Shown: positions 11,400-23,591, counted from the stretch's first letter. The stretch: DNA of 64,000 nucleotides from Laguncularia racemosa (GCA_037954665.1 JBBMOL010000039.1:4588001-4652000); one strand, 5' to 3'. Made by a program: numbers and translations. Notes: generated from the letters alone by a model not told the origin.

Positions 11400-12240
11400 T
11401 TTGCCTAGTCCCCATTCGATATGTTAAGCATCTCCCCTAAAGTGTTAACACACTGCTTTAACATCGATAGCAATGCCAAGGTCATAAAAAAAAAAAGACA
11501 CCTCACTCTAGAACGATAGGTAGCTAATGAGGAAGAGGTACAAAAGCTACTCAAAGTAGGATCATAAGGTGGGAATATTACTTAACCTAGCTAGCTAGTT
11601 GTATGCTAGTTAAGAAATCTAATAAGAAATGGTAGATGTATATAGACTACATAGACCTCAACAAGGCCTACCCAAAAGATTACTTTCCCCTCCCTCGAAT
11701 CGACTAACTAATTGATTTTACCTTTGATAACGCCTTACTTTGCCTTATGGGAGCATTTTCTAGGTACATCCATATTAATATGGAGTTAAAGGATGAAATG
11801 CACACTTCATTTGTCACCAACTTTAGTATATACTGTTATAAAGTGATGCCTTTAGGTCTTAGAATGCTAAGGCTACATATTAGAGGTTGGTGACAAAAAT
11901 GTCCGAATAACAAATTGAGCAAAATATCGAAGTATATGATTGTTAAAAGCATTCAACTTGAAGACCATCTCCAGGACTTACAAGAAACATTTGATAACTT
12001 AAGGCAATATAATATGGAACTTAGCCCCTAAAAGTGCATCTTTAGGGCAACCTTAAGTAAGTTCCTTAATTATATGGTCACCCTGCATGGCATCAAGGCA
12101 ACTCTTGAAAAGACATGAGCCATCCTTGAAATGCAGCCCCCTAAATCAATAAAGGAAGTATAATGGCTTAGAGGACACATCACCGTGTAAATAGATTCAT
12201 GTCTAAAAGTGGAAGAAATGCTTCAAGTTCTTTAAAATCC
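11400..12240 (+). pseudogene. Element T reverse transcriptase remnant
   Basis: Conceptual translation shows NYVFA, AKVIKKKRHLTLERQ, EEVQKLLK, then TSTRPTQKI and SFLG/FILE-like blocks in shifted frames. The thumb region before RNase H reads QCQITFNKLKQFLTTPPVL (12270-12320). The YxDD catalytic box is not recognisable and many stops and frameshifts are present. Minus-strand open frames here (for example 11174-11392) are shadows. Confidence 0.6.
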
Positions 12241-12289
12241 TGAAGAACCTAGCTAATTTTCAATGGGTGAAGCAATGTCAAATTACCTT

Positions 12290-12610
12290 CAACAAGTTGA
12301 AACAATTCTTGACAACTCCACCAGTACTCTTAAAGTCGGTTCAAAGGGAAGACTTGTTCTTATACCTTTCAATTGGTGACTAAGCTCTCTCTTTAGCGTT
12401 TGTACAGGCTGAAGGAAGAGAGCATAAACCAATTTACTACGTTAGCCATGTCTTCCAAGGACCTAAGTTAGGGTACACAAACGTGGAAAAGTTTGCCCTC
12501 ATAGTGACAATTTTGCTTAGAAGACTATGGCCGTACTTTGAAGCTCACCAAGTGATAGTCTTGACCGATCAACCATTACGAAACATATTACATAAGTTGA
12601 GCACATTAGG
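12290..12610 (+). pseudogene. Element T first RNase H (gypsy type)
   Basis: The segment from 12350 reads LFLYLSIGD, SLAFVQAEGREHKPIYYVSH, then FQGPKLGYTNVEKFALIV, VLTDQPLRNILHK. This is the standard gypsy RNase H with the conserved YY.S and Y...EK.AL motifs. It would degrade RNA in RNA:DNA hybrids during replication. Interior stops make it inactive. Confidence 0.8.
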
Positions 12611-12714
12611 TTAAATGATAAAGTACACCTTAGAGCTCAGTGCTTTTGGGATATAGTACTAACCATGGGAAGCGATAAAGGCTTAAGTCCTTACAAACTT
12701 TATAATGGAGTATA

Positions 12715-13030
12715 CTGTAGATGATGAAATGTTAAACAATAATGACAAACTATTGTAGACTCCATGCTGATGGCTCATCTACTCGAAGGAAGGGGAGGTG
12801 TGGAGTCGGCCTCATGCTACACGGACCACATGGGGTAGAGGTGTCATATGCACTTAAATTTGGATTTCTAGTAAGTAATAATGAAGTAGAATATGAAGCT
12901 TTAATTGCAGGTCTTAGATTAGTAAAGGAAATAGGTTCTAAGAAACTAGAAATATATTTAGACTCTTAGCTTGTCACTCAATAAGTAAAAGGAGAATATA
13001 TAGTCAAAGATTAAGTGATGATTAGCTACC
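12715..13030 (+). pseudogene. Element T second, archaeal-type RNase H (aRNH)
   Basis: The open part 12742-12969 reads LHADGSSTRRKGRCGVGLML, then EVSYALKFGF, NNEVEYEALIAGLRL and KKLEIYLDS, followed by QVKGEY-like and KD. This is the archaeal/plant-type RNase H fold with catalytic D (HADGS), E (EYEAL) and D (YLDS) all visible. A second RNase H between the first RNase H and integrase is a diagnostic acquisition of Tat-lineage elements. A stop directly after YLDS ends the frame. Confidence 0.85.
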
Positions 13031-13099
13031 TTCAGGTCATATAGACTCTTAACTCGAAGTTCCTTTCTTGGAACATCACTAAGGTTCATCAAGTTGAGA

Positions 13100-14440
13100 G
13101 TTTCGAGACTAAAAAGCTATCAAAACTTGCATCCATAAGCATTCCTAACTTAGACAAACATGAGAAAAAAGTTTTCATCAGGTACCTTTTAAACAAGAGT
13201 ATTAACAAGAAATAGTCTCAAGTCGTAGAAATAGATCTTGGACTAATTGAGCCATGCTGGATGGATCCTATCATTGACTACTTGAAGAATGGTACTCTCC
13301 TATAAGATAAAAAAGGCTAGGAAGCTTATATACAAGGTTGCAAATTAAACTACCATTGACAACCTCCTCTATAAGAGGGGCTTGGGCACACCACTCGTCA
13401 AATATGTTCGGTTTGAAGAAGGCTAAAGGTTGTTGGAGGAGTTACACGTGGGAGTATGTAGCAACCACATCAAAAGCTAAGCTTTGTATGTTAGGGTGTT
13501 CAAACTTGGTTATCATTAGCCCACCATGTGGGAAGATTCAGAGCAACTTGTACAAAGTGCATGCAATGCTAAAAGCATGCATCGATAGAGCATGCTCCAA
13601 GCAACTACTTGCTTTCCTTCACTAGCCTTAAGCCCTTTTCCTAATGGAGCTTGGACATTTTAAGACCTTTCCCTTGAGCTTTAGGATAGCGGCAATTTAT
13701 TATCTTTGTTATCAACTATTTCACTAAGTGGATAAAGGCTAAAGTTATAGCCAAGATCATTAAGAGAAATATTGAAACCTTCATCTTCAATAATATCTTC
13801 AGTAGATATGGATTCCCATACACATTAATAATAGACAACGAGACATAATTTAATAATAAATAATTTAGAAGAGTTCTACAACGATCATCATATCAAAGTA
13901 CACTACACCTTATTGCATATCCTTAATTGAATGGGCAAGTTAAGGCCGTGAGCAAGATAGTGCTCAACAGTTTAAAAAACAGAGTGGGTTAGGCTAAAGG
14001 TAAATGGGCAAATGAGCTCCTAGCCATCTTATGGGGGTATTAACCCACTCATAGGATCTCCATAGGGGAAACCCCATTTAGACTCGCCTTTGGCTTAAAA
14101 GCCATCTACTTAGTTGAATTAGAGCTCTCTAACACCAGGACATAAACTATAGACTTGTCAATAAATCAACTTGAACTCTAAGCTAACCTTGACACAATAA
14201 ATGAGAGTTGAACATAGCATGGATTCGAGTAGCAACATACTAGCACCGAGCTGCTCGCTACTATGTCAAAAAGATAAAAAATAAAGCCTTTTTGGCAAGT
14301 GACCTAGTCTGTAGAAAATTGAAAGCCATCAGATCTTGTGAAGGGCAAGGAAAGCTTACACTAAACTTGGAAGATCTAGCAAGAGTTGTTAAGGACCTAA
14401 GCAATAAAGTACACAGGCTTGAGGGATTAGACGATTAACT
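13100..14440 (+). pseudogene. Element T integrase remnant
   Basis: The core appears at 13690-14100. FVIVAINYFTKWIKAKVIAK is followed by FSRYGFPYTLIIDN, LNGQVKAVSKIVLNSLK, then WANELLAILWGY and GETPFRLAFG. These are typical Tat integrase core motifs, with the first catalytic D replaced in this reading and the second D in IIDN. Stops and substitutions are frequent. The open frame at 13338-13625 covers the zinc-binding region in a shifted frame and has no independent support as a gene. Confidence 0.75.
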
Positions 14441-15269
14441 TATTTCCTAGACTTGGAATTCTAACAACCTTAGGCTATATTTTGACAAGATAAGTGTTTA
14501 AATAGTAATTAATAAATGACATTCCTACTTTTCTCAAAGTTTGATTACAACTTCTTGTATATTTATTTACTTGTATTTTACCAAACTAACATAGTCTTAG
14601 CCTATTCAAGGTGAACAGGCTCCTTATACTTATTAAGTCCAAACCTACTCAAGGTAAATGGACTCTTACTTTTGCTTAGTCTTGACCTTGTCATGGTTAA
14701 TAGACTCTAAATCGCATCAAGTCCTCACTTTCTTACATATAAGCAAATAGACTTTTGATGACCATATGTCTTAACCTCTTTAAGGGTGAACAAACTTTTT
14801 GGCTCTTGGGTTATTACGTAATAGTCTAAATACTTAACCTTTAGAGGTGCACTTAAAGCATTTATGAGAAATTTGTTGACAAGACTTTAGTCCAAACATC
14901 CAAGGATCCCTTCAAAGCACAATTTGTCATCGACGACAATATAACAAGCAAATCAAAGTAAGAGAAGTCAAATGCACATAGCTATGAAAAGTAGAGCACA
15001 TAAGGAAATTAAGCAATTGAAAAGAACAAAGCAATAAAAGAGTATTAATAGCAAATATTAACATCCTTTAAAGCAAATAATAAAGTCTATCAAAAGTTAT
15101 AATTTAGAAGTTGGCATCCCAACTTCAAAAAAATAGTTTGTAAAAGAAGAAGAAGAAGAAGAGTGAGGATCTCTCTCAACTTTACATGGAAAGGATAATT
15201 AAAGTTTTGATGATTTCATCTACCTAGACTACGAAAATATTCTTAGCATGGTCTAACTTAGGTGGTGGT
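14441..15269. other. Element T spacer between integrase and antisense ORF
   Basis: Non-coding. Between about 14580 and 14800 there are imperfect repeats of a word like cctactcaaggtaaatggactc (tattcaaggtgaacaggctcc, ctcaaggtaaatggactctt, gtcatggttaatagactc). This fits the repeat-prone 3' region of Tat elements. Nothing else is seen. Confidence 0.5.
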
Positions 15270-17720
15270 GGAGGATCTTATGGGAGAGTTGAGCTAGGAA
15301 GAGGAGAAGGGGCAGTATTCTTGGGCTGATCTTGACTTGGGGCTTGGCCTTGATCTTGCTCCTTTTCATCCTCGAGGCATTGCTTTTGAAGAACATCCTC
15401 AGGCATACCCTCATCACCTATGTTACCATGATCATTAGCCTCTCCCTTAGTGTTTCCTTTAAGCTCCAATGGTTTGTCTTAGAAGGAAAGACAACTAAGG
15501 TTGTAATCCAAGTGTACCTTCAAGATCTTGACCTAGCTGTCTTAATGCCTTCATTCTAGTTATGATCAAGGAGATCAACCCACTCCTTGCTCTTCATTAT
15601 CTTGTTAAATACTTCTCTCTCTATAGTAGAATGATCTACTTGGTTGGTTATGTAAGCCTTCAAATCTAATAAACAAACCCTATTTTCTTTGGCCCCAAGA
15701 CGGAGTTATTAGATTTCTTCCTAAAGGCATCACTCAACTTTAGTATGTTTGCTCTCTCTCTCACCAAGCTACTTGTGCGCATCTTTGAGTTAGCCAACCA
15801 GTTTCTTGTTTTCCTAAGTAATAGCCATGTTCAACCACTCTACCTTATTAACCTTTAGAGAGAGCTTGGCATTTGTTCTTACCTCTAACTTCACCCAAGC
15901 ATTGAGTGTCCCTAGCTCAACTTTAGCATGTATTTTCAAATCTTGAATTTCCACTATATGGTGTCGAGACTCTTCTGAGATCTTTTAGCCTTAGCTTTTG
16001 CATCCTTTACTTTCTACGACAGCATATGGATATTATTAAAAAGTTTACAATACCCATCACACAAACTCTAATGTTTTTAGGCAACGAGCTTGTGTTTGGA
16101 CTTTAGTTCTCCTACTTGCTTGAGCTTTGCACCCCATAATCCAAAGGTTTTGACCAAGTGGGACGAAAATTGTAGCAACTAACATTTTAGTTAGCTATTG
16201 AAAAAGTGTCGTACAAGAAAAATAGGAAAAATAAGTTTAACAGATACTTACATCATGAAGCTTTGAAAAGAGCATCCTCTCAAGCTTGTCCTTGGACATG
16301 TCATGTAAGCTCTTATCTAGGTGGTGGCATCCTTAAGCAATATAACCACTTAGAAGCTCTTTACTTTGCCTCACATCCTTAAGGTCCACAGTAGAGCTTA
16401 CAGATCCCATTATGGTTAGAAGATATGATTACTTTAAGGAGGTGAAGGCAGCCTGATTGTGGATGAAGCTTACTTCTCTTACCCCTCTAAGGTTAGTAAT
16501 GCCGGTTTTATGCCTCGATAATGGACTGTTTACTTCATGGTTTCTGACTCCACATTGAGGTGAACCACTACATTTTCTCTAGTAAGAGGCCTATCCCTAA
16601 ATGCCTCTATGTGGGGCCTCTTCTTAGACACTTAAGTTGCTCTTTCTCTAACTTTTCCTTCATTTTCTCCCTATAAGCTAGTTTATTAGCAAGATAGGGA
16701 GTTGGGGCCTATCTTTCCTCGTCCTTGATCATAAGAGAGACTTTATGTGGCCTTGAAGCAAGAGCTTTTCATGGCTTTTTCATGTTTAGAGGCACTTTCT
16801 TCCTCTTCTTGGCAGCTAGAGCTACCTTCCTCCTTGCAAGCATCTTCACCGAAGTGCTCTCCCTGAGTTACATGTTTACAAGGGTAAAAGATATCAAGAA
16901 TTCAACAAGTAAACAAATAAACAAAAAGAATATTGTACCAAGTAGTGAGCTCACAAAGAGACCCATTCTCTTGGAAGGCTTAGTTGAATAAGATTATCCA
17001 CAACAACTCTTTTTAGCATGGCTAAGTTTGAAGGCGTACCTCCCTCCCTTTCTAAAGCTACGCTACCTATAAGCTTCTTGTCATACACGTGCTCATCAAC
17101 CACTTTAATTACATTCCATAGGCCATCCAATCTCTTTCGTAGCTCAGTCATTATCTGATCCACAACAACCTTATCACTGAGACCTAGTGTTTATATTGTT
17201 GTGTTGTAGATTGACTCGATCCACTATGTCCAGAAGCTTGGATCAAACTTGCATACCATCATTAGAAAATTGTTCTTCCTCCTATGTATGCAAGATTCTA
17301 ACCTTATCAACATCTTTCTCTAAGTCAATTAGTTAGGTATTACCAACTATCATTATATTTTTTTAGCCCATAAAATTAGTGCAGGAGTTGAGGAGTAACT
17401 AGCAACATGAAATGCTCACAAAGGGTTTCAAATGCAATAAGTAACTTGTAAGCACTTGGGACTAGCTGCATTAGAGATACAATGTGGTAGTTAAAGAACT
17501 TCTAGAACTTCGTAAATGGAGCTTGTAACTTGAACTCCATATGCTTCAAATAATGGCAAAACCAACGATTAACTGTCAAAGTGATGCGGTCATCAGTTTG
17601 TAGTTTTTCAATATTCCATCTATGAGGTCAAGGCTATAAGTACTTTCTCACTTCCACAAGGTCTTCAAATGACATGATGCTGTAAACCCCAGTAGGGGTA
17701 TTCCCTTCCTCAACTGACAA
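15270..17720 (-). pseudogene. Element T antisense extra ORF (putative gypsy-type transposon protein)
   Basis: Read on the minus strand, about 17400-17640 gives VNRWFCHYLKH, then HIVSLMQLVPSAYKLLIAFE and TLCEHF. This resembles the domain annotated in plants as 'putative gypsy type transposon' (Pfam Transposase_28). Downstream come the open frames 16951-17163 (MTELRKRLDGLWNVIKVVDE) and a long hydrophilic coiled-coil stretch with KEWVDLLDHN near 15580. The acidic, proline-rich frame 15278-15469 follows. Antisense ORFs at this position are documented for Tat elements; their function is unknown. Interrupted by stops. Confidence 0.65.
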
Positions 17721-18681
17721 GTATAGTGGTTGCGCTGATTAGCTTTCCTCACTATTGTTGACATATACATCCCTAAGAATTTGCATAATGGCTACCACTA
17801 CGTTAATCTTCCTGTCTAAACTCCCACCTGATTCCTCAACCATGTTAGAATTTCATTAGAGAAACTCTTCTACCATTGCCTAGGGGGGAATGCCTCTCTC
17901 CTTTTAGTTAGATTAGGTATGAGAGAATGGAGATGAAGGCATACTCACTTGGTTTAGTTTAATTTAGAGCTAAGTGTAGATTTAATGGAAGATTAAAGGA
18001 AAATTAAGCAAACTTTGAAGGCAATAATCTCTTAAGAGTGAATAGAATGGCAAAAGTATGCAATGGTGAAGGTAACAAGTATGTATAGGCATGGGTACGA
18101 AGAACGAAGTGATGACCACTAAAAGGATGCAATGAGACTTCCTTCAACTTGACTATGGCATGTAGCTCACAATGTAAATCAACGATGCAGATCAAATTAG
18201 CTTACGTTCTCCCACCCATGTCTCCTTCAACAAGGCATCAACAATTGTATAATGCATTAAATGTACATGTGTTTACGTGCTAAAAGACAAATTAAATTAA
18301 TGTTTGCTCAAGGGACTAATGACCCTTCATATTCTATGCCATTTGATCAAAACCTTCCATGGAACTAGTTGTTGAAGCTCCATATCCCTTCAAGTAGGGC
18401 TAGTATAGCAAACTTTTACATTGTTTTTGATGCACCTTCCAATTGTTACCGTCCTTGAACCTATTGCTCGATGCTTTTTAGCACACCATGTGTCCTTTAT
18501 AATATTTAGCATAGGGAGACTTTGCTCAAGTCACTTGCCTACTCAACCACTCAAAGTTGTTTCAACTTTGTTCACTAAAAGGTTGGAAATGGCAATATAA
18601 AGCTTGTGACTCCCAATGTGGAATGGACCTTAAAGTGCTCTAAACCACCTCTAAGAAGAGAGTTTTGGGGGGTGGGGGGCG
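17721..18681 (+). other. Element T 3' untranslated region with polypurine tract
   Basis: No coding frame is supported; open frames at 18004-18195 and 18606-18845 lack family motifs. The segment ends in a very G-rich purine run at 18652-18680 (agagag, then tttgggggg, then tggggggc). This is the expected polypurine tract just before the 3' LTR. Confidence 0.6.
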
Positions 18682-19152
18682 TGCATGGAACCTTAAGGCC
18701 CATTTTGGCTCATTTATACCTTTATTTAAGCTCTATGTGTTTAGGCTGGCTTGTTTCAAATTGCTTTAGAATAAGACTGTTTAAATTCAATCGACATGTC
18801 CTAACCTTTAGCTTAGTTTGGCCGAGCACATCCTCACATGGATAAGTACGAAGGCATGATACGGATAAGGAAATGAGATGATCAAAGATACACCCTCTAT
18901 AATATCTGAAGAGGATTTTAGGTATCAATATACTTTCTATATGAAGATCGCCTCAATCCCTATAATAGGAATTGGAGACAACTAGGCAAAAGAACTTTTG
19001 ACTTTTTACTCTCTTAACATACATTACCAACCATTTGTGTTGACTCAAGTATTGGAGTGACCACATTATAGCAACCTCTAATACCCCTATAGCTTAATTT
19101 TTTTTTTCTCTTTTGCAAGTAATCTAATCACCTTCAAAAGATTAGCACAACA
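18682..19152 (+). repeat. Element T 3' LTR
   Basis: About 471 bp, starting TGCATGG after the polypurine tract and ending near cacaaca. It matches the split 5' LTR and also the 490 bp LTR of element G. It contains the Tat-like phrase gactcaagtattggagtgacc at 19039-19059, which is LTR-internal. The apparent homology of minus-strand frames here and at 3599-3958 is just LTR homology. Confidence 0.75.
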
Positions 19153-19689
19153 AGGGATAAATTGGACTTTTAGCCTTAAGGTTTCTTATTATAAACATAG
19201 GACTAGCCCTTCCCTCTTAATTTTCATATAAAATTCAAAGTAAGGTAAACCCTAAGCTTACTAAAACCCTATACTCTCCATAGCATTGTAGCCTTCGCTC
19301 TTTCCCTCCTAGCGTCACCTTCCATAAATGATGCATAAGAATGTGTTGTAAAAAGGTAATCCCTCTTTATTTTCCTTAAATGATTCACTTTACTCACTTT
19401 ACCCATAGTGTTATGTGTTGTCACTTTTTCTTAAATGATTCACTAGGAATCTAATACTTTTAAAATGATTCATGAGCTATATATATCAGGTCCACACTTT
19501 TGAATGACTCCTAGACTTTGAGAACCCGCTTCACACTTTTAAGGCAACTAATGAATTATAGGGATCTACTCTATTATTGTAAAATTGACTCTAGAGATTT
19601 GAGGATCTACACTTTTAAAATCAAATCCACTTTAGGGAGAACTATAGATTCACACTTTTAAAATGACTCATGGACTCTAAGTGATGTGC
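19153..19689. other. Non-coding spacer with diverged ~60 bp repeats
   Basis: The words cacttttaaaatgattcatg, cacttttgaatgactcctag and cacttttaaaatgactcatg recur at roughly 60 bp intervals between 19425 and 19690, suggesting an old tandem array. No coding sequence or target-site duplication was identified. Confidence 0.45.
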
Positions 19690-21190
19690 TTACTTCCAAA
19701 TTCAGAATACAATAATCGCAATCTCGATTTCAACAATCACAATATTTGATCCAATAATCAAATATAAGAACAAATAATGTCTAAGCCCTTACTAGATGTT
19801 ATGCCCTATGATATCATAGGCAAGTGCACCTATCGATTAATATAATATAGTGAATTAATCACAAATGTCGTCCCATAGAGACTACAATTGCTAATATTAA
19901 CTAAAACTTTATTATCCAATCGTCAAATTAAAAGGAGTTAATTAACAAAGGAATTTTATGATTATTAAAATGATGAAAAGAAAGCAGGTATACTGAAGAG
20001 TTTAAGTTAATGTGATAAGAATACTTATTGAGATTTAGTTTTCCCTTAGAATCATATATAATTTATTAAAGTTAATTCCAATTTCATTATTTTTTTTCTT
20101 AATCATAGAAATTCCTTAATTAAATTAGTATCTTTCTCAAGATTACTAATTTCTAATCTTAGGTTGATTAATTAAGATATCTCTCTAATTAAAACCCCTA
20201 AAATTGCATTAAATTCGCTTTATGAATCCTATATCTAGGGTTGCATGCAGTTCTTTTCAATTACATTAGATCTAATTATATAAATGATTTCTCAATCTAT
20301 TTATATAATATCAATAATCAAGAATTAATACTTTAGAAATATTAAATTCTTGCAATGAAGAACATGCATAATTGAATTAAGATAATAGAGATTTTATTGA
20401 ATAATTACTGAAATAAAATTACATAATAATTCTAGGGTTCACAAATCTAGATACTAGAAAGATTTAAGCTATCATTATATTATAAGATTTGACAATATAA
20501 TTGAAATAAATCATAATGAAAAGAAAAACCCTTGTAAAAATCTGTCTTGTATTTTCGAAATATACAATTTGATCTTTGATACTCTTGCTCCTTCAAGGAA
20601 TTCTTCTCTGTGTTTACTTAAAAGCTCTCTATTTCTCTTCAAAACTCTTTCTTTTTCTCCTTCCTTCCTTCTTAGGTTTAGATCTGGTATCTATATCACT
20701 TTGCCTTCGAACTTCAACACGACCCTTCAACATGGTCATGTTGAGGTCATGTTCAACTTAAATCTTTTAATTGCGTCTAGATCTGGGGAGGTATGGCCAA
20801 CATGACCTCCAACACGGTCATGTTACTTGGTAGTGTTAAACTTAAATCAACATGGTTGTGTTCCATGGTTATGTTTAGCTTCTCTTGCTTTAAAAGTTAC
20901 ACGATTGCTAATGTAGTCGTGTTATTTATTCTTATATCCTTTTGGTCTTCCTTAAAGTTCAACATGATCATGTTACTTGATTGTGTTGATTCTTCAAATG
21001 CATCAAATTTCCTCATTTTAACTTTGAATCACATGAAACTTGACTCATTTTCTTCCTTTATTGATTAAAGAATATATTAAACCTGAAATTAAAATATTAT
21101 TTAATTAGGTAGCATATTACTTAAAAATTCTTATAATTTCATTGAATTAATCTAGAATCTTGTTTACAAATATATAATCATTTATCACAC
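19690..21190 (-). repeat. LTR-like fragment, family Y, copy 2 (inverted relative to 2460-3690)
   Basis: Bases 19800-20300 match the reverse complement of 3160-3690, including ggcaagtgcacctatcg at 19820-19836 and aaccccta/attaattgcat-like words. Bases 20700-20970 hold at least six copies of a caacatggtcatgtt-type motif, the counterpart of the acacgg/ccgtgtt words of copy 1. The open frames at 20569-21068 are products of this repeated motif. No PBS or coding part is attached. Confidence 0.45.
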
Positions 21191-21197
21191 TACCAAA

Positions 21198-21759
21198 TGA
21201 TCAGCCCTAGCATGGAATGGTTGATACAACACACAACGATTTCGATGCTGTCACTCGCCACAATCAAAAGATTGATAAGAGTTTGAGAGGAAAACTTAAA
21301 GAGTCGAATTTCACAAGTTCAATAATCTGTCCTTTCGAGTGTTAAAACAAGTCAAAAATACAAGGAAAAGTCGAAATGAATTTACTTAAGAAAGTCGCCG
21401 GCTTAGCATAGTACATCATATGCTGGCTTATAAAATGTATACCACCAGCTTTTGTTTTTAGGCCACCGGCCTTTAGGAAAAGCTATCGGCCTTGAGGGCT
21501 AACCTAAGTTCCATGTCACTGACTTTGAGAGCCAGCTTAAATGAAGTATCACCGATCTTGAATCATCGAATGTTGTCCTAAAGCAATGAGAAGTACATTT
21601 GATTGAAAATGAAAATAATCATGCAAAATATATAAAGAGATTATATGATGGTCTTCGAGTTCCATCTAATCAAGTAAAACCCTCAAGGTAAGGTTCTGTA
21701 ATCCTTTGACTCTAACTTGAGTGATTAGTCCTGTAACTGGAAGGATTTGATTCCCATCA
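21198..21759 (-). repeat. Element F 3' LTR
   Basis: It runs TGATGGG…(T)GATCA on the minus strand. The right edge is fixed by the polypurine stretch cataagcctaaggaga at 21760-21775 followed by TGATGGGAATC, as in A and B. The left edge (tgatcagccc, 21198) is inferred only. No second copy exists in the window to confirm it. It includes repeated ccggc words at 21405-21500. Confidence 0.55.
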
Positions 21760-22700
21760 TCTCCTTAGGCTTATGGAAGATTTGCCCTTAAATCTAATGG
21801 TTCTTCATGAAGGTCTTTTGATGAATAAGGTGATAGGTCTGCAATATTGAAAGTAGCAGAAACATTGTATTCTCCTAGTAGCTCTTACCCTATAAGCGCT
21901 GTTGTTGATGCACTTCAATATCTTGAATGGTCTATCTGCTATAGGTGAAAGTTTTTGTGATTTCTTGTTAGGAAACCTTTCCTTGCTAAGATGAATCTAA
22001 ACTAGATTGCTTGGATTATAAATATTTGTTTTCCTATTTTTGTTGCCTTGAAGTTTCTGTTGCTCCTAAGTTTTTTGAAAGATGCTTAGAAGCCTTTTGA
22101 TGAAGCTTCTGAATCTCCTTTGTATGCTCCACTCTAGTCAAACTTTCTTCCTTTGTTGCTGGATTAGCTATTAAATCCAATGGAAGGGTAGGATTATAGC
22201 CATACACAACTTCAAAGGGAGACTTACCGATTGAGCTATGAGTAGACCTATTGTAAGCGAACTCAACAATAGGAAGACACAAGTCTCAATCAATAAAATT
22301 CTTTCCAATTGTTGCTCTTAGTAATGTACCAATAGTACAATTGACAACCTCAGTCAAGTCGTCTGACGGGATGTACTATACGTGAGTTTAGTACTAAGCC
22401 ATTTACAAAGTGTTTTCTAAAAGAAACTAAGGAACTTAGTATCTTTGTCAGATACTATGTTGTGGGGGAACACCATGCAATTGTACAATTTCCTACATAA
22501 AAAGGTTAGCAATAAAAAGGGTGTCATCTGTTTTGTGACAAGACATAAGTATGACATTTTACCGAAACAGTCAATGACCACCATAATAGAGTCTTTGCCT
22601 CTTCGTGTCCTAGGAAGACCAAATACAAAATCCATATCGATATTGTTCCAAGGCTATGTAAGTAGAGGTAAAGACATATATTCATCCTAAGTTTCTTTCT
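21760..22700 (-). pseudogene. Element F integrase core and C-terminus
   Basis: The core is seen in 22417-22635 (DFVFGLPRTRRGKDSIMVVI, then FPHNIVSDKDTKFLSFF) and 22034-22282 (VEFAYNRSTHSSIGKSPFEV, VYGYNP). The downstream DNA-binding end reads IHLSKERFP, then LSPIADRPFKILKCINNSAY and NVSATF-like. The conserved terminus EEPLDLRANLP lies next to the LTR. Frameshifts separate these pieces. No clear chromodomain is visible. The protein would insert element cDNA into host DNA. Confidence 0.85.
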
Positions 22701-22767
22701 TTCCTTTCGCCCTCTTATAAACACCATATCTCTTTAACATCTTGTGGACATCATTTAACATACCCTT

Positions 22768-23448
22768 CTAATAGAAATGTTCTTTTAACAACTCTAAAGT
22801 TTTCCTTTCACCAAAATACCCAGATAACCTTCCAGCATGAGCTTCCCTAACCAACAATTTCCTAACGAAACCACAGGGTATACATAATTTTCCTGCTTTA
22901 TATAGAAAACCATCTACCATGTAATATCCATTTAACATGTGTCCCCTTAAACATTGCTCGACAATCAATTTAAAGTATTCATCATGAACATAATGTTCCT
23001 TTATTAATTCAAACCCAAGCAACTTTGAAGTGATAAGTACATACTTGCGTGACAAGGCATCAACTACAATATTGGTACTTCCATTCTTGTACTTAATCAC
23101 GTATGCAAAGCTTTCCAAAAATTCCACCCATTTAACTTGTCGTTTTGACAAACGTTGTTGACCTTTAAAGTTTTTCAAAGATTCATGGTCTGTATAAATA
23201 ATAAACTCCTTAGGAAGAAGATAGTGTTGCCAAGTTATCAATGCTCTCACTAAGGAATAGAATTCCTTATCATATACTGAGTATTTCAGAGATGCACCAC
23301 TCAGTTTCTCAATGAAATAGGCAATGGGTCTTCTTTCTTGCATCAACACAGTACTAATTCCTACCATAGAGGCATCACACTCCAATTTAAAATTTTTGTC
23401 AAAATCAAGTAATGCTAACACTGGAACACTAGTTAAACTTACTTTCAC
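22768..23448 (-). pseudogene. Element F RNase H and integrase zinc-binding domain
   Basis: A 226-residue open frame, the longest uninterrupted retroelement frame in the window. Residues 1-120 are RNase H: LECDASMVGISTVLMQERRP, IAYFIEKLSG, Y..YDKEFYSLVRAL, YTDHESLKNF and the closing VVDALSRK. Residues 130-226 include the integrase zinc domain region with LLVREAHAGRLSGYFGERKT, where one of the HHCC histidines (GH/GG) appears altered. The upstream frame is truncated within the RT/RNase H connection (VSLTSVPVLALLDF). Confidence 0.9.
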
Positions 23449-23460
23449 TTCCTCAAAGCG

Positions 23461-23591
23461 CTACTTAATGCAGCTAATAGGGTGTTATAGGAACATGTTA
23501 TGCCCTTGGAGGTTGTGAGGAGAATTTGGTTAGCAAGAGAAAGGTTGCAATTTTCCATAGACCTAGCTTGCAGAGTAGCTTGTAAAGCTGG
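23461..23591 (-). pseudogene. Element G gag, distal part beyond solo LTR D
   Basis: Continuous with the gag frame right of D once D and one target-site copy are removed. It reads LQATLQARSMENCNLSLANQ, then ILLTTSKG. The matching stretch of T reads ARFVEHHNHALTDPILL. The frame is lost near 23480, where the RNase H-containing element F begins. Confidence 0.55.

Larger units (their letters stand above)
3690..19152 (+). mobile_element. Element T: decayed Tat-lineage Ty3/gypsy retrotransposon
   Basis: The plus-strand order is a split 5' LTR, PBS-like site, gag, protease, RT, RNase H, a second (archaeal-type) RNase H, integrase, an antisense ORF, a G-rich polypurine tract and a 3' LTR. Dual RNase H and an antisense ORF downstream of integrase are known hallmarks of the Tat (Retand/Ogre) clade. 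All frames carry many stops, so the element is dead. The left end of the 5' LTR appears truncated where it abuts repeat Y. Element A is inserted in the 5' LTR. Confidence 0.85.
21198..23460 (-). mobile_element. Element F: 3' half of an autonomous gypsy (chromovirus-like) element
   Basis: Minus-strand order is RNase H, integrase zinc domain, integrase core, integrase C-terminus, polypurine tract and 3' LTR. The element is cut at about 23460, where sequence switches to gag of element G. RT, protease, gag and the 5' LTR are missing. Its terminal coding segment and polypurine tract match those of A, B and C, so an F-like element is the plausible source of enzymes for them. Confidence 0.8.
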
